From a virus: a stretch of 20,995 nt of DNA. The stretch spans positions 1 through 20,995 of the IMG/VR virus record IMGVR_UViG_3300036393_000022. One strand, 5' to 3'. Made by a program: the position numbers and the translations under genes. The stretch's first letter is position 1; each line of letters opens with the position of its first letter. Of the stretch, positions 5,375 to 11,441 are shown piece by piece. The notes beneath the pieces were generated by a model that was not told the DNA's origin, searched no databases, and worked only from the letters and a program-made list of their open reading frames with translations.

Positions 5375-7591
5375 TCATTCCTTCACTTCCACCAACGGCA
5401 CGCTCAGCGCCTCGCCGGCCAGGAACGTCGCGCGGTTCACGGTCAGCCGGTCCTCGGCGAAGCGCACCGGCACGTCGAAGCGGAAGCCCGCCGTCACCGC
5501 CGCGCCGTCCTCCGGCGCCGCGTCCAGCATCACCACGCCGCCCGCACCCAGCGTCCAGCCCGCCACTTCCACCCCATCCACGGCAACCCGCACCGATCCC
5601 GGCACCGGCCGCGTGATCCGGCGCGCGACGCCGTCATAATCCTTCACCAGCGGGAACGCCGTGGCCACGCCGTCGCCCGTTCCCAGCAGCTGATCCCCAG
5701 CCCCCGGCAAGCCCGTCATCTCCGCTGAGCTGTCGTCGAACGGATCGCGAAAGCGAAACGCCTGCGCCGCCCCCCTTCTCGCCCGGAAGAATGCGATCAG
5801 CGCGCCCAGATCGGCCTCGGAGCGCACGCCCGGCCCGGCATCGAAGCTCAGCCGCGCCTCCGCCCATTCGGCATTGCGCTGCTCCCGCCCGCCCGCGCCG
5901 GCCGCGATCGCCGTGGAGGTCGCCGCCTCCACGCTCGCCTCGCGCCCCACGCTCAACGGAAAGCTCACATCGGCGAACGCGTCCACATCCCCCTCCTCTT
6001 CAAACCAGGTGAAGCCGTCGCGGATCACCTGCGGCAGCGCCCAGGCGAACACTTGCCCCACGCCGCGTTCCCGCGCCGCCTCGATCGCGTCCGCGATCGG
6101 CGCCCACTGCGCCCGATCCTCCGGCCGCAGCACGAACCCGCTCAGATAATGCTGCGCCTCCGCCGGATAGCCGAGCCGCGCCGTCATCGCCGCCGCGCCC
6201 CGCGCGCTGGCGCCGGTGTCGCCCGCCGTCACCCACTCATAATCTTCCAGCTGCAGCACATCGAACGCCGGCCATGCCCAGCCCAGCGGCGCCAGCGCCG
6301 TCTCCCGCCCCGCGATCGTCGGCAGATACAGCAGCAGCAATGTCTCCGCTCCGGGATGTGCCGCCTTCACCGCCCCGGCGAGCGCCATCGACGAAGCCGC
6401 GAGCATCGCCCCGGCCTGCGCGTCGCTCGGCACGCCTCCAGCGGCCGCCAGCGCCGCCGCGTCGTGCACGCACAGCCCGTCGTCAGGCGCGACCCACCAC
6501 CACGGCTCGCCGATCTGAAACCGCACACGCAGGCCCGCAGCATCGGCGATCCCGGCAAAGGCCAAAGCCACCGCCCGCAGATACCCCATCGCTTGCGTGT
6601 TCGCCGGCGACAGCAGGGTCGAAGGCGGCACCCACCCGGTCAAAGCCGGCCTGCCGTCGCTCGCCCGCTGCTTCCAGTCCGCCGGGCAATGCGCGTCGAA
6701 CAATTCGTAGGACAGCGACAGGATCAGCGCATAATCCAGCGCCGCCGCGCCCTCCGCGAAGCCCTGGTGCCAAGCCGCGCAAGGTCCATTCAGCGCACCG
6801 CCGTCCAGTGTCGCCAGCCCGCCCGAGAGCCAGAAATAATGGCTCATCCCGACATAATGGTTGATGACGCCGCGATAGCCGAGCTGCAGCACATTCCGCA
6901 GCACCCGCGCCGGCGTCAGGTTGTAGCAATCGTCATACCCCGTCGCGACGCGCAACTCGTGCGGCGGCACCATCACGTCGCCGATCGCCAGCACCGATCC
7001 CGACCCGTCGCAGCGTATCGCGGACAGTTCCGCCCAGCCCTCGACCGGCGTCGCCAGTGCACCGCCCGCCACGTCATATCCCGGCGGCACCAGCGAAACG
7101 AACATCCGGTCGACATCGCCCGCCCATACCGCCTCGCCCGGCAGCGAAAACCCGCCCTGCAGCGCGGCGAAGTCCAGCGTCACCACCGCATCCTCGGGCG
7201 TGCCGACCGCATAATTCCACAACCGCACATACCAGGCCCGCGCGACACCCGCCGCATCCCGCCCCTCGATTGTCAAGGTCGGCCCGTTGATCGCGTCCAG
7301 CGCAATGACGCCCGCAGACCGCCACCGGAACGACAAGCTGCAGCCGCGAAAGTCGCGCGAGGTCTCATATGCCAGCAGCGGATGGTCATGCCCGTCCTCG
7401 CTCCACCAGATCAGCCCGGCCAGATCGTCCCTGCGATAGAAAACGGCATCCACCCGCAGCGCATCAGGCGTCCCGGTCACCACCGAAGCCATCATCGGCC
7501 GCGGAAAATCCACCGTCCAGAACCGCGCATCGAACCGCTTGATGAAACCCGCGTCCTGCCCGGCCCGCGCGCCGCACAACCAATACCCCAT
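5375..7591 (-). CDS. DUF2460 distal tail protein (GTA gp12) fused to a large N-terminal TIM-barrel-like domain
   Basis: A 738-residue protein. The C-terminal about 200 residues (from FADVSFPLSVGREASVEA, about 539 onward, including FFRARRGAAQAFRFRDPFDD) are the DUF2460/TIGR02217 domain of RcGTA gp12, the distal tail protein. RcGTA gp12 is only about 210 residues; here some 540 residues precede it. Residues 1-210 look beta-rich, and about 215-530 resemble a glycosidase-like TIM barrel, with GYRGVINHYVGMSHYFW, FQIGEPWWWV (E362), DVLQLEDYEWV (D450, E452) and GQVFAWALPQVIRDGFTWF. The acidic residues are candidate catalytic residues, untested. The start chosen is the ATG at 7591, just after GGGAGAGGGGAA; upstream in-frame residues are read from a palindromic repeat. 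A role in surface glycan binding or cleavage by the tail is inference. Confidence 0.85.
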   Translation of the reverse strand: MGYWLCGARAGQDAGFIKRFDARFWTVDFPRPMMASVVTGTPDALRVDAVFYRRDDLAGLIWWSEDGHDHPLLAYETSRDFRGCSLSFRWRSAGVIALDAINGPTLTIEGRDAAGVARAWYVRLWNYAVGTPEDAVVTLDFAALQGGFSLPGEAVWAGDVDRMFVSLVPPGYDVAGGALATPVEGWAELSAIRCDGSGSVLAIGDVMVPPHELRVATGYDDCYNLTPARVLRNVLQLGYRGVINHYVGMSHYFWLSGGLATLDGGALNGPCAAWHQGFAEGAAALDYALILSLSYELFDAHCPADWKQRASDGRPALTGWVPPSTLLSPANTQAMGYLRAVALAFAGIADAAGLRVRFQIGEPWWWVAPDDGLCVHDAAALAAAGGVPSDAQAGAMLAASSMALAGAVKAAHPGAETLLLLYLPTIAGRETALAPLGWAWPAFDVLQLEDYEWVTAGDTGASARGAAAMTARLGYPAEAQHYLSGFVLRPEDRAQWAPIADAIEAARERGVGQVFAWALPQVIRDGFTWFEEEGDVDAFADVSFPLSVGREASVEAATSTAIAAGAGGREQRNAEWAEARLSFDAGPGVRSEADLGALIAFFRARRGAAQAFRFRDPFDDSSAEMTGLPGAGDQLLGTGDGVATAFPLVKDYDGVARRITRPVPGSVRVAVDGVEVAGWTLGAGGVVMLDAAPEDGAAVTAGFRFDVPVRFAEDRLTVNRATFLAGEALSVPLVEVKE

Positions 7592-7593
7592 TT

Positions 7594-7751
7594 CCCCTCT
7601 CCCACCCCTCCACCCAGCGGGGAGAGGGCGACTCGCCGCCAGGCGAGCGGGGTGAGGGGGCACCGAGTCAGAGAATAATCTCCAATCCGGAACCCCCTCA
7701 CCCGGTTCAGCGCTGCCGCGCTGACTCGACCTCTCCCCGCTGGGGAGAGGT
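7594..7751. repeat. Head-to-head pair of CCCTCTCCC/GGGGAGAGGG repeats
   Basis: Unit 1 (7594-7660) and an inverted unit 2 (about 7693-7751) fill the entire space between the tape measure stop (7754) and the gp12 start (7591). Each has a CCCTCTCCC / GGGGAGAGG stem, a CGACTCG-type arm and an end of the form GTGAGGGGG. The inner GGGAGAGGGG is the apparent ribosome site of gp12. Confidence 0.85.
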
Positions 7752-7753
7752 GC

Positions 7754-8281
7754 TTATCCCTCCACCGCCCGCCGCACCGCCCGCGCCACTTGCCGCGATG
7801 ATCGCATCAGCGCCTCCCCGGCGTCCGCCCCTGCCGGCGCATTGACGTTCACCGTCACCCGCACCTCTCGCCCGCTCGCAGCCACCGGCGCCTCGACCCG
7901 CCCCGCGCCGGTCGGCACGAACAGCTCCGGCCCGCGCTCCCCCACGACATAGGCGCGGCCGGGCGAGACCGGCCCGCCCGTCGCCCGCCCCGGCAGGCCG
8001 AGCAGCCCGCCAACACTGCCGAGGATCGACTGCACGCCCGATTTCACCGCCCCCGCCGCGACCTGGCTCAGCACCGACATCGCGACCCGGCCCAGATCCT
8101 CGAAGCCCAGCTTGCCCGTGCGGATCGCCCGCGCCAGCCCCGCTTCCAGCGCCCGCCCGGCCCGGTCCACGCCGGCCCCGAACGGCCCGTCCAGCTCGGC
8201 CCGCATCGCCGCCACGTCGCGCGCGAACCCCTGCGTGTCGGCGCGCACGGAAACAACCAGCCGCTCGATTTCCTCATCCAT
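7754..8281 (-). CDS. Short tail tape measure protein, GTA gp11
   Basis: A 175-residue tape measure protein, corresponding to RcGTA gp11, which sets tail length. Its C-terminal half carries the tape-measure signature LPGRATGGPVSPGRAYVVGE then RGPELFVPTGAG, followed by a VTVNVNAPAG segment. The N-terminus (MDEEIERLVVSVRADTQGF) is helical. The length is close to RcGTA gp11 (about 219) and fits a short GTA tail. The ATG at 8281 overlaps the upstream gene by 8 nt and matches the conserved N-terminus; the extension to 8323 has no support. Confidence 0.83.
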   Translation of the reverse strand: MDEEIERLVVSVRADTQGFARDVAAMRAELDGPFGAGVDRAGRALEAGLARAIRTGKLGFEDLGRVAMSVLSQVAAGAVKSGVQSILGSVGGLLGLPGRATGGPVSPGRAYVVGERGPELFVPTGAGRVEAPVAASGREVRVTVNVNAPAGADAGEALMRSSRQVARAVRRAVEG

Positions 8282-8549
8282 CCGGAAAAAGCTCCTGCAA
8301 CTGCGCCAGCACGTCACCGCCAACCGGCGTTTCGCTCGGCGGATTCATCGCGCCGAACACCCCCGCCAGCTCGGCCGGTGTCGCGTCCCAAAACTCAACC
8401 GGCCGCCACCCGAGCAACGCGCCCGCGAGTCCCGCCAGCCTCAAAGCGGCAACCGAAAATTCTCCGTTCGTTTCGAGCGAAGTCGAGAAACCCAGCTCAC
8501 CACGCTCGCGCTTCTCGACTTCGCTCGAAGCAAACGGATGCTGTTGCAT
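8274..8549 (-). CDS. Tail assembly chaperone-like protein (DUF2376 / GTA gp10.1 type) with repeat-derived N-terminus
   Basis: A 91-residue protein. The recognised domain is the C-terminal part, FSVAALRLAGLAGALLGWRP then EFWDATPAELAGVFGAM, as in the small GTA protein located between gp10 and the tape measure. Residues 5-29 (from PFASSEVEKRERGELGFSTS on) are encoded by a palindromic repeat (8463-8538) and have no counterpart in the family. The ATG at 8549 shares one base with the gp10 stop (TGATG), so the start is well fixed and the repeat is translated. A role in tail assembly is inferred from family and position. Confidence 0.75.
   Translation of the reverse strand: MQQHPFASSEVEKRERGELGFSTSLETNGEFSVAALRLAGLAGALLGWRPVEFWDATPAELAGVFGAMNPPSETPVGGDVLAQLQELFPDG
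8463..8538. repeat. Palindromic repeat inside the tail chaperone gene
   Basis: Inverted arms of 27 bp (8463-8489 and 8512-8538) match at 25 of 27 positions around a 22-nt loop; the core is TTCGAGCGAAGTCGAGAA. The same GAGCGAAGTCGAG core occurs in the repeats within portal and terL. The element keeps the reading frame and encodes residues 5-29 of the host gene. Confidence 0.88.
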
Positions 8550-8941
8550 CACCGCCCCTGCAGCACCTGCCGCAGCAACACCCGCAGCGCCGGCGTCGCC
8601 GCCGCCAATCCGCCCGTCGCCAGCCCGTCCGAAAACGCCTCGCGCGTCAGCCCCTCAGGCCGCTTGGCGACGCAATGCCAGAACAGCCCCGCCATCTCGC
8701 CCAGCCCCAGCCCGCCCGCCGCCGCCCGCTCCACCAGCGCGAACAATGGCCCCAGCTCAGCCTCCGCCGCCACCAGCGCCGAGAATGTCGGCCGCAGCAC
8801 CAGCTCCACCCCGCCAACCCGCACCGCTGCCTCGCCCCTAGCTGCGTTCGCAAAAATGCGCTCACCCTGAGCTTGTCGAAGGGTGTCGGCGCCGCGGGCT
8901 TCGACAAGCTCAGCCTGAGCGCGAAAAGGGGCGCCCGTCAC
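8549..8941 (-). CDS. GTA gp10 family tail protein with repeat-derived N-terminal insert
   Basis: A 130-residue protein of the GTA gp10 / phage tail assembly chaperone group. The family region runs from NAARGEAAVRVGGVELVLRP (about 32) through FSALVAAEAELGPLFALVER and GLGLGEMAGLFWHCV to the end. The start is GTG at 8941, which overlaps the tail tube stop (GTGA), the usual coupling in this block. Between residues 7 and 28 the protein is read from a palindromic repeat (RAQAELVEARG, LRQAQGER), so an original N-terminus close to V/M-TGAPF-ANAARGE appears to have been split by the insertion. An alternative internal start after the repeat is not evident because no ATG or GTG with a ribosome site is found there. 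Confidence 0.78.
   Translation of the reverse strand: MTGAPFRAQAELVEARGADTLRQAQGERIFANAARGEAAVRVGGVELVLRPTFSALVAAEAELGPLFALVERAAAGGLGLGEMAGLFWHCVAKRPEGLTREAFSDGLATGGLAAATPALRVLLRQVLQGR
8858..8922. repeat. Palindromic repeat inside the gp10 gene
   Basis: Inverted arms of 24 bp (8858-8881, 8899-8922) match at 22 of 24 positions around a 17-nt loop; the core is CTGAGCTTGTCGAAG. It spans residues 7-28 of gp10 exactly in frame (66 nt of coding length). Confidence 0.88.
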
Positions 8942-9345
8942 AACGACACCACCTGACCCGAACTCTCCAAACTCAACGTATAGCTCCGCTCGCCATTGAA
9001 ATCCCCGGCATAATCCAGCCGCGACACCAGGAACCGGCCCCGCATCCTGTCCCCGCTCTCGAAGCTCAGCTCGAAATCGTCTAGCACGCCCGAAAGCGCA
9101 TTCCCCTTCAGCCGCGCCTCCGCGACGGAGCCGGTGAACACTCCCGCGCCGGACACGGACACGGACCGTACTCCGGCACCCGACAGCAGCTCGCGCCACC
9201 CGCCGGATCCCTTGTGCGTCACCACCACCGCTTCGCCATTCACGCTCAGCTGCGTGGTGCGCAAACCCGCCACGGTCGCATACGCCACCGGCGACCCGCC
9301 ATCCCCCACCTTCAGCAAGAAGGCGGAACCCCGTTCAATCGCCAT
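8938..9345 (-). CDS. Major tail tube protein, GTA gp9
   Basis: A 135-residue protein of the TP901-1-type major tail protein family, corresponding to RcGTA gp9, which polymerises into the tail tube. Features include the N-terminal MAIERGSAFLLKVGDG, the central ATVAGLRTTQLSVNGEAVVV and VTHKGSGGWRELL, and the C-terminal DFNGERSYTLSLESSGQVVS, all typical of the family. The ribosome site is GGAGGT with 6 nt spacing. It starts 2 nt after the gp8 stop, and its stop overlaps the gp10 GTG. It has no repeat insertions. Confidence 0.9.
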   Translation of the reverse strand: MAIERGSAFLLKVGDGGSPVAYATVAGLRTTQLSVNGEAVVVTHKGSGGWRELLSGAGVRSVSVSGAGVFTGSVAEARLKGNALSGVLDDFELSFESGDRMRGRFLVSRLDYAGDFNGERSYTLSLESSGQVVSL

Positions 9346-9347
9346 TG

Positions 9348-9728
9348 TCAGACCTCCATTCCCCGCACCCGATACTCGACCGTCCCGACCCAGCCGCCCG
9401 CATCGCGCGACGTCCGCGCCCGCAGCATCACGACCGATCCCACCGACCAGCCGCCGATCGCGCGCGGCAGATCCTCGATCGCCCGCGACGCCGCGCCCTG
9501 CAGAGCCACCGTCCGCGCCCAGCCTTCACCCGCGTCGTGCACCCGCACCAGCAGCCGCACTTCCCGTCCAGCCAGCCCCTTCGCGCCCCAGTCCGCGCTC
9601 AGCATTTCGCCCAGCGCCAGATAGGGTGGCGACGCCCGCGCCGGCCGCTCCAGGAACGCGCCATTGGTCCCCTCGACCGCACGCAGCGCCGCCAGCACCG
9701 CGCCCTGCAGCGCCGCCTCGAAACTCAT
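9348..9728 (-). CDS. DUF3168 tail terminator protein, GTA gp8
   Basis: A 126-residue DUF3168 protein corresponding to RcGTA gp8, which caps the tail tube at the head junction. It begins MSFEAALQGAVLAALRAVEG, has the usual RVHDAGEGWARTVALQG helix region, and ends with a beta pair (VGTVEYRVRGMEV). The ATG at 9728 overlaps the upstream stop (ATGA), which fixes the start; the frame extends upstream to 9749 without support. The family is clear from both length and the conserved middle. Confidence 0.85.
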   Translation of the reverse strand: MSFEAALQGAVLAALRAVEGTNGAFLERPARASPPYLALGEMLSADWGAKGLAGREVRLLVRVHDAGEGWARTVALQGAASRAIEDLPRAIGGWSVGSVVMLRARTSRDAGGWVGTVEYRVRGMEV

Positions 9729-9883
9729 CGCCAAAGCCTCCCCAGCCACCGCAGCCGCGCATCATCGCGGCGCACGCGCACGATCACAGCGTCCCCGCGC
9801 CGCTCCCCGCCAAACGAGGCCGCCACCCGCTCCAGCGCTTCGGCGCCAATCGAACGCCCATGCTTCTCAAGACCGTCGAGCAT
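9725..9883 (-). CDS. Very short neck protein in the gp7 position
   Basis: A 52-residue ORF (MLDGLEKHGRSIGAEALERV at the start, RRDDARLRWLGRLWR at the end) lies between the adaptor and the tail terminator genes. It occupies the place of RcGTA gp7, the head-tail stopper (about 110 residues), but is half that size, and no stopper motif is certain. The ATG has GGAGGG only 2-3 nt upstream, which is short spacing. The frame runs open further upstream, but that part is read from a palindromic repeat (9909-10046). The stop overlaps the gp8 ATG (ATGA), supporting that this frame is translated. It may be a truncated or naturally small neck protein. Confidence 0.6.
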   Translation of the reverse strand: MLDGLEKHGRSIGAEALERVAASFGGERRGDAVIVRVRRDDARLRWLGRLWR

Positions 9884-9908
9884 CGCGCCCTCCAAGTGTT
9901 GGAATTGC

Positions 9909-10046
9909 TTCGCGCGGAGGCGTGGAGGCGCAGAGAATATGGTGTTGAAGCGTGCTTCCGGCGAAGCCGAGCCAACAATATCCCGGCTTCGCCGATCAAA
10001 GCGCTGGAAACTCAGAAACCTCCGCGCCTCCGCGCCTCCGCGCGAA
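9909..10046. repeat. Palindromic repeat between the adaptor and neck genes
   Basis: Outer arms of 27 bp (9909-9935, 10020-10046; core TTCGCGCGGAGGCG) match with few mismatches. An inner perfect 11-bp inverted repeat (CGGCGAAGCCG / CGGCTTCGCCG) lies between them. The element fills most of the 176-nt gap between the gp6 stop and the neck gene start. Confidence 0.82.
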
Positions 10047-10059
10047 CCAATCTTCTTTT

Positions 10060-10602
10060 CTACAGCGCCACCCGCCGCCACGGCCGCCACAAGGCAGCCA
10101 CCGCAGCCGGCGGCGCCCCCTCGCGCGCGTCATCCCGGTGCGCATACAGATGCGTCGCCAGCCGCACCGCGCCCTGGCGCAGCGGCTCGGGCAAGGTCGC
10201 CCAATCCGCCGCCAGCCCCGCCTGATATGTCACCCGCAGCCGCGACGCTGCACCCGGCGAGGTCACCCGAACCCAGCCGCACCCTTCCGCGTCGATGTCG
10301 ATCGCATAGGCCTCGACCGGCAGCGCGAACGTCTCGCCATCCGCGTGCATGCCCTCGACCGAAGTAATGCCCCGCACCGGCGACGCCCCCAGCCGCGTCC
10401 AGTTCAGCCCCACCGGCGCCAGCTCGACCGCTTCCCGCGCGATCCCGATCCGCCCGCAAAATGCCTCGCACAGCAGCAAGGCCGTCGCCGCCAGCCCCTC
10501 GATCAGCACATCCTCGTCGCTCATCGCGACCCGTGCATAGGTCTTCACCGCCTCCCGCGCCGCCGCGAGATCGCCGCTCCCGAATGCCGCCATCATCAGC
10601 AC
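10060..10602 (-). CDS. Head-tail adaptor (gp6-like connector), GTA gp6
   Basis: A 180-residue head-tail connector corresponding to RcGTA gp6. The N-terminal helical region (AREAVKTYARVAMSDEDVLI then EGLAATALLLCEAFCGR) is the gp6-like connector signature, and the C-terminus (LPEPLRQGAVRLATHLYAHR) is the usual closing helix. The start is GTG at 10602, 5 nt after GGGGAGG; ATGs at 10596 and 10593 are alternatives with poorer spacing. In typical GTAs this gene directly follows the capsid gene; here the head-spike pair and an opposite-strand gene lie between them, so it must rely on read-through antisense to that gene or on an unseen promoter. Confidence 0.83.
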   Translation of the reverse strand: MLMMAAFGSGDLAAAREAVKTYARVAMSDEDVLIEGLAATALLLCEAFCGRIGIAREAVELAPVGLNWTRLGASPVRGITSVEGMHADGETFALPVEAYAIDIDAEGCGWVRVTSPGAASRLRVTYQAGLAADWATLPEPLRQGAVRLATHLYAHRDDAREGAPPAAVAALWRPWRRVAL

Positions 10603-10649
10603 GCGCGCCTCCCCTCACAGCGCGCCAGGCGCCGCGTCATCTGCGTCAT
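10596..10649 (-). CDS. Possible 17-residue leader ORF overlapping gp6 start
   Basis: ATG at 10649 has GGAGA 7 nt upstream and encodes MTQMTRRLARCEGRRAC. Its TGA overlaps the start region of gp6, so its translation could deliver ribosomes to the gp6 GTG. It may be a true leader peptide, a remnant of an older gene end, or chance. Confidence 0.25.
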   Translation of the reverse strand: MTQMTRRLARCEGRRAC

Positions 10650-10745
10650 CGGATTGTCTCCAAATGGGACCAAGAAAGGCCTGGAACCGGAAAGCGTTAA
10701 CCGCGTAAGGCCCTGGTTCAGGGACTTAAAAACAGGGGTTCAGAA

Positions 10746-11258
10746 ATGCTCAGCAAGACATTGCTCGCAGCAGCCGCGCTGCTCGCCGCTTCGTCCGCGA
10801 ACGCAGCGATAATTTACGAGCACAGCGGTGTGCTCGATCAATTCAACGATGCGTTCGAGGGCTACGCGTTAAGCCCTGGAAAATATCTCGTGTCAGTGAG
10901 TTTCGATGCTGACGCAACGCTAGCAACCTCCAGCTTTGTGGAAGGCATTTTCATCTATGACATCGATTGTGGCGGATTCATCTGCGGTGGAAGCGACGGC
11001 CCATTAGGCTGGGCCTATGTTCGCAGATCTCCGCGTTCATTTGAGGCTGCTGTGGAACTTCGTCCCGCGCACCGAGATGGATCGCTGATCTTCCAAGCTG
11101 ACAGAGGCGTTTTCTCGCGCATCGCGACATTTGGACCCGCCGGCTATACATTCGCCATATCTAGCGCGCCGGAACCCGCCAGCTGGGCGCTGATGATCGC
11201 CGGCTTCGGCCTCGCCGGTGCTGCCCTCCGCCGCCGTCCAACGCCGGCAATAGCCTGA
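10746..11258 (+). CDS. PEP-CTERM-anchored secreted protein
   Basis: A 170-residue exported protein, the only plus-strand gene in the cluster. It has an N-terminal signal peptide (MLSKTLLAAAALLAASSANA, cleavage after ANA) and a C-terminal sorting signal of the PEPxxWA type: PEPASWALMIAGFGLAGAAL followed by RRR. Such proteins are processed by exosortase A and are linked to exopolysaccharide or floc formation. The middle is beta-rich, with two cysteines (DIDCGGFICGG), and matches no known domain. The ribosome site is AGGGG about 8 nt before the ATG. It converges with the head-spike fibre gene and is not a known GTA component, so it looks like an insertion. Confidence 0.85.
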   Translation: MLSKTLLAAAALLAASSANAAIIYEHSGVLDQFNDAFEGYALSPGKYLVSVSFDADATLATSSFVEGIFIYDIDCGGFICGGSDGPLGWAYVRRSPRSFEAAVELRPAHRDGSLIFQADRGVFSRIATFGPAGYTFAISSAPEPASWALMIAGFGLAGAALRRRPTPAIA

Positions 11259-11265
11259 CCCAAAA

Positions 11266-11320
11266 CCCTCTCCCCGGTGGGGAGAGGGCGACTCGTGAAG
11301 CGAGCGGGGTGAGGGGGTTC
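11266..11320. repeat. CCCTCTCCCC/GGGGAGAGGG palindromic repeat (single unit)
   Basis: A perfect 10-bp stem (11266-11275 / 11279-11288, loop GGT) is followed by the CGACTCG...GTGAGGGGG tail common to this family. It lies just after the PEP-CTERM stop and could end transcripts from either side, although no T-run follows. Confidence 0.85.
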
Positions 11321-11350
11321 TGAGTCCGCCGCCGCGCCCTATCACCCCAT

Positions 11351-11433
11351 CGTCATTGCGAGGAGCATAGCGACGAAGCAATCCAGCCGGCGCGCCCGGC
11401 ACACTGGATTGCTTCGCTTCGCTCGCAATGACG
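11351..11433. repeat. CGTCATTGCGAG...CAATCCAG inverted repeat
   Basis: Arms CGTCATTGCGAG...AAGCAATCCAG (11351-11386) and their inverse (11404-11433) pair closely; the left arm carries about 6 extra bases. This is a different repeat family, placed between the converging PEP-CTERM and spike fibre genes. The 11259-11441 gap holds only these two repeats. Confidence 0.82.
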
Positions 11434-11441
11434 CAGCGGCT

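Noticed and set aside
10690-10709. GTTAAC motif as a CtrA site
   Set aside because: Only one half-site is present and the second TTAA at the proper spacing is missing.
11259-11441. tRNA or structured RNA in the gap after the PEP-CTERM gene
   Set aside because: The pairing is explained by two dispersed palindromic repeats; no cloverleaf or tRNA box sequences are seen.
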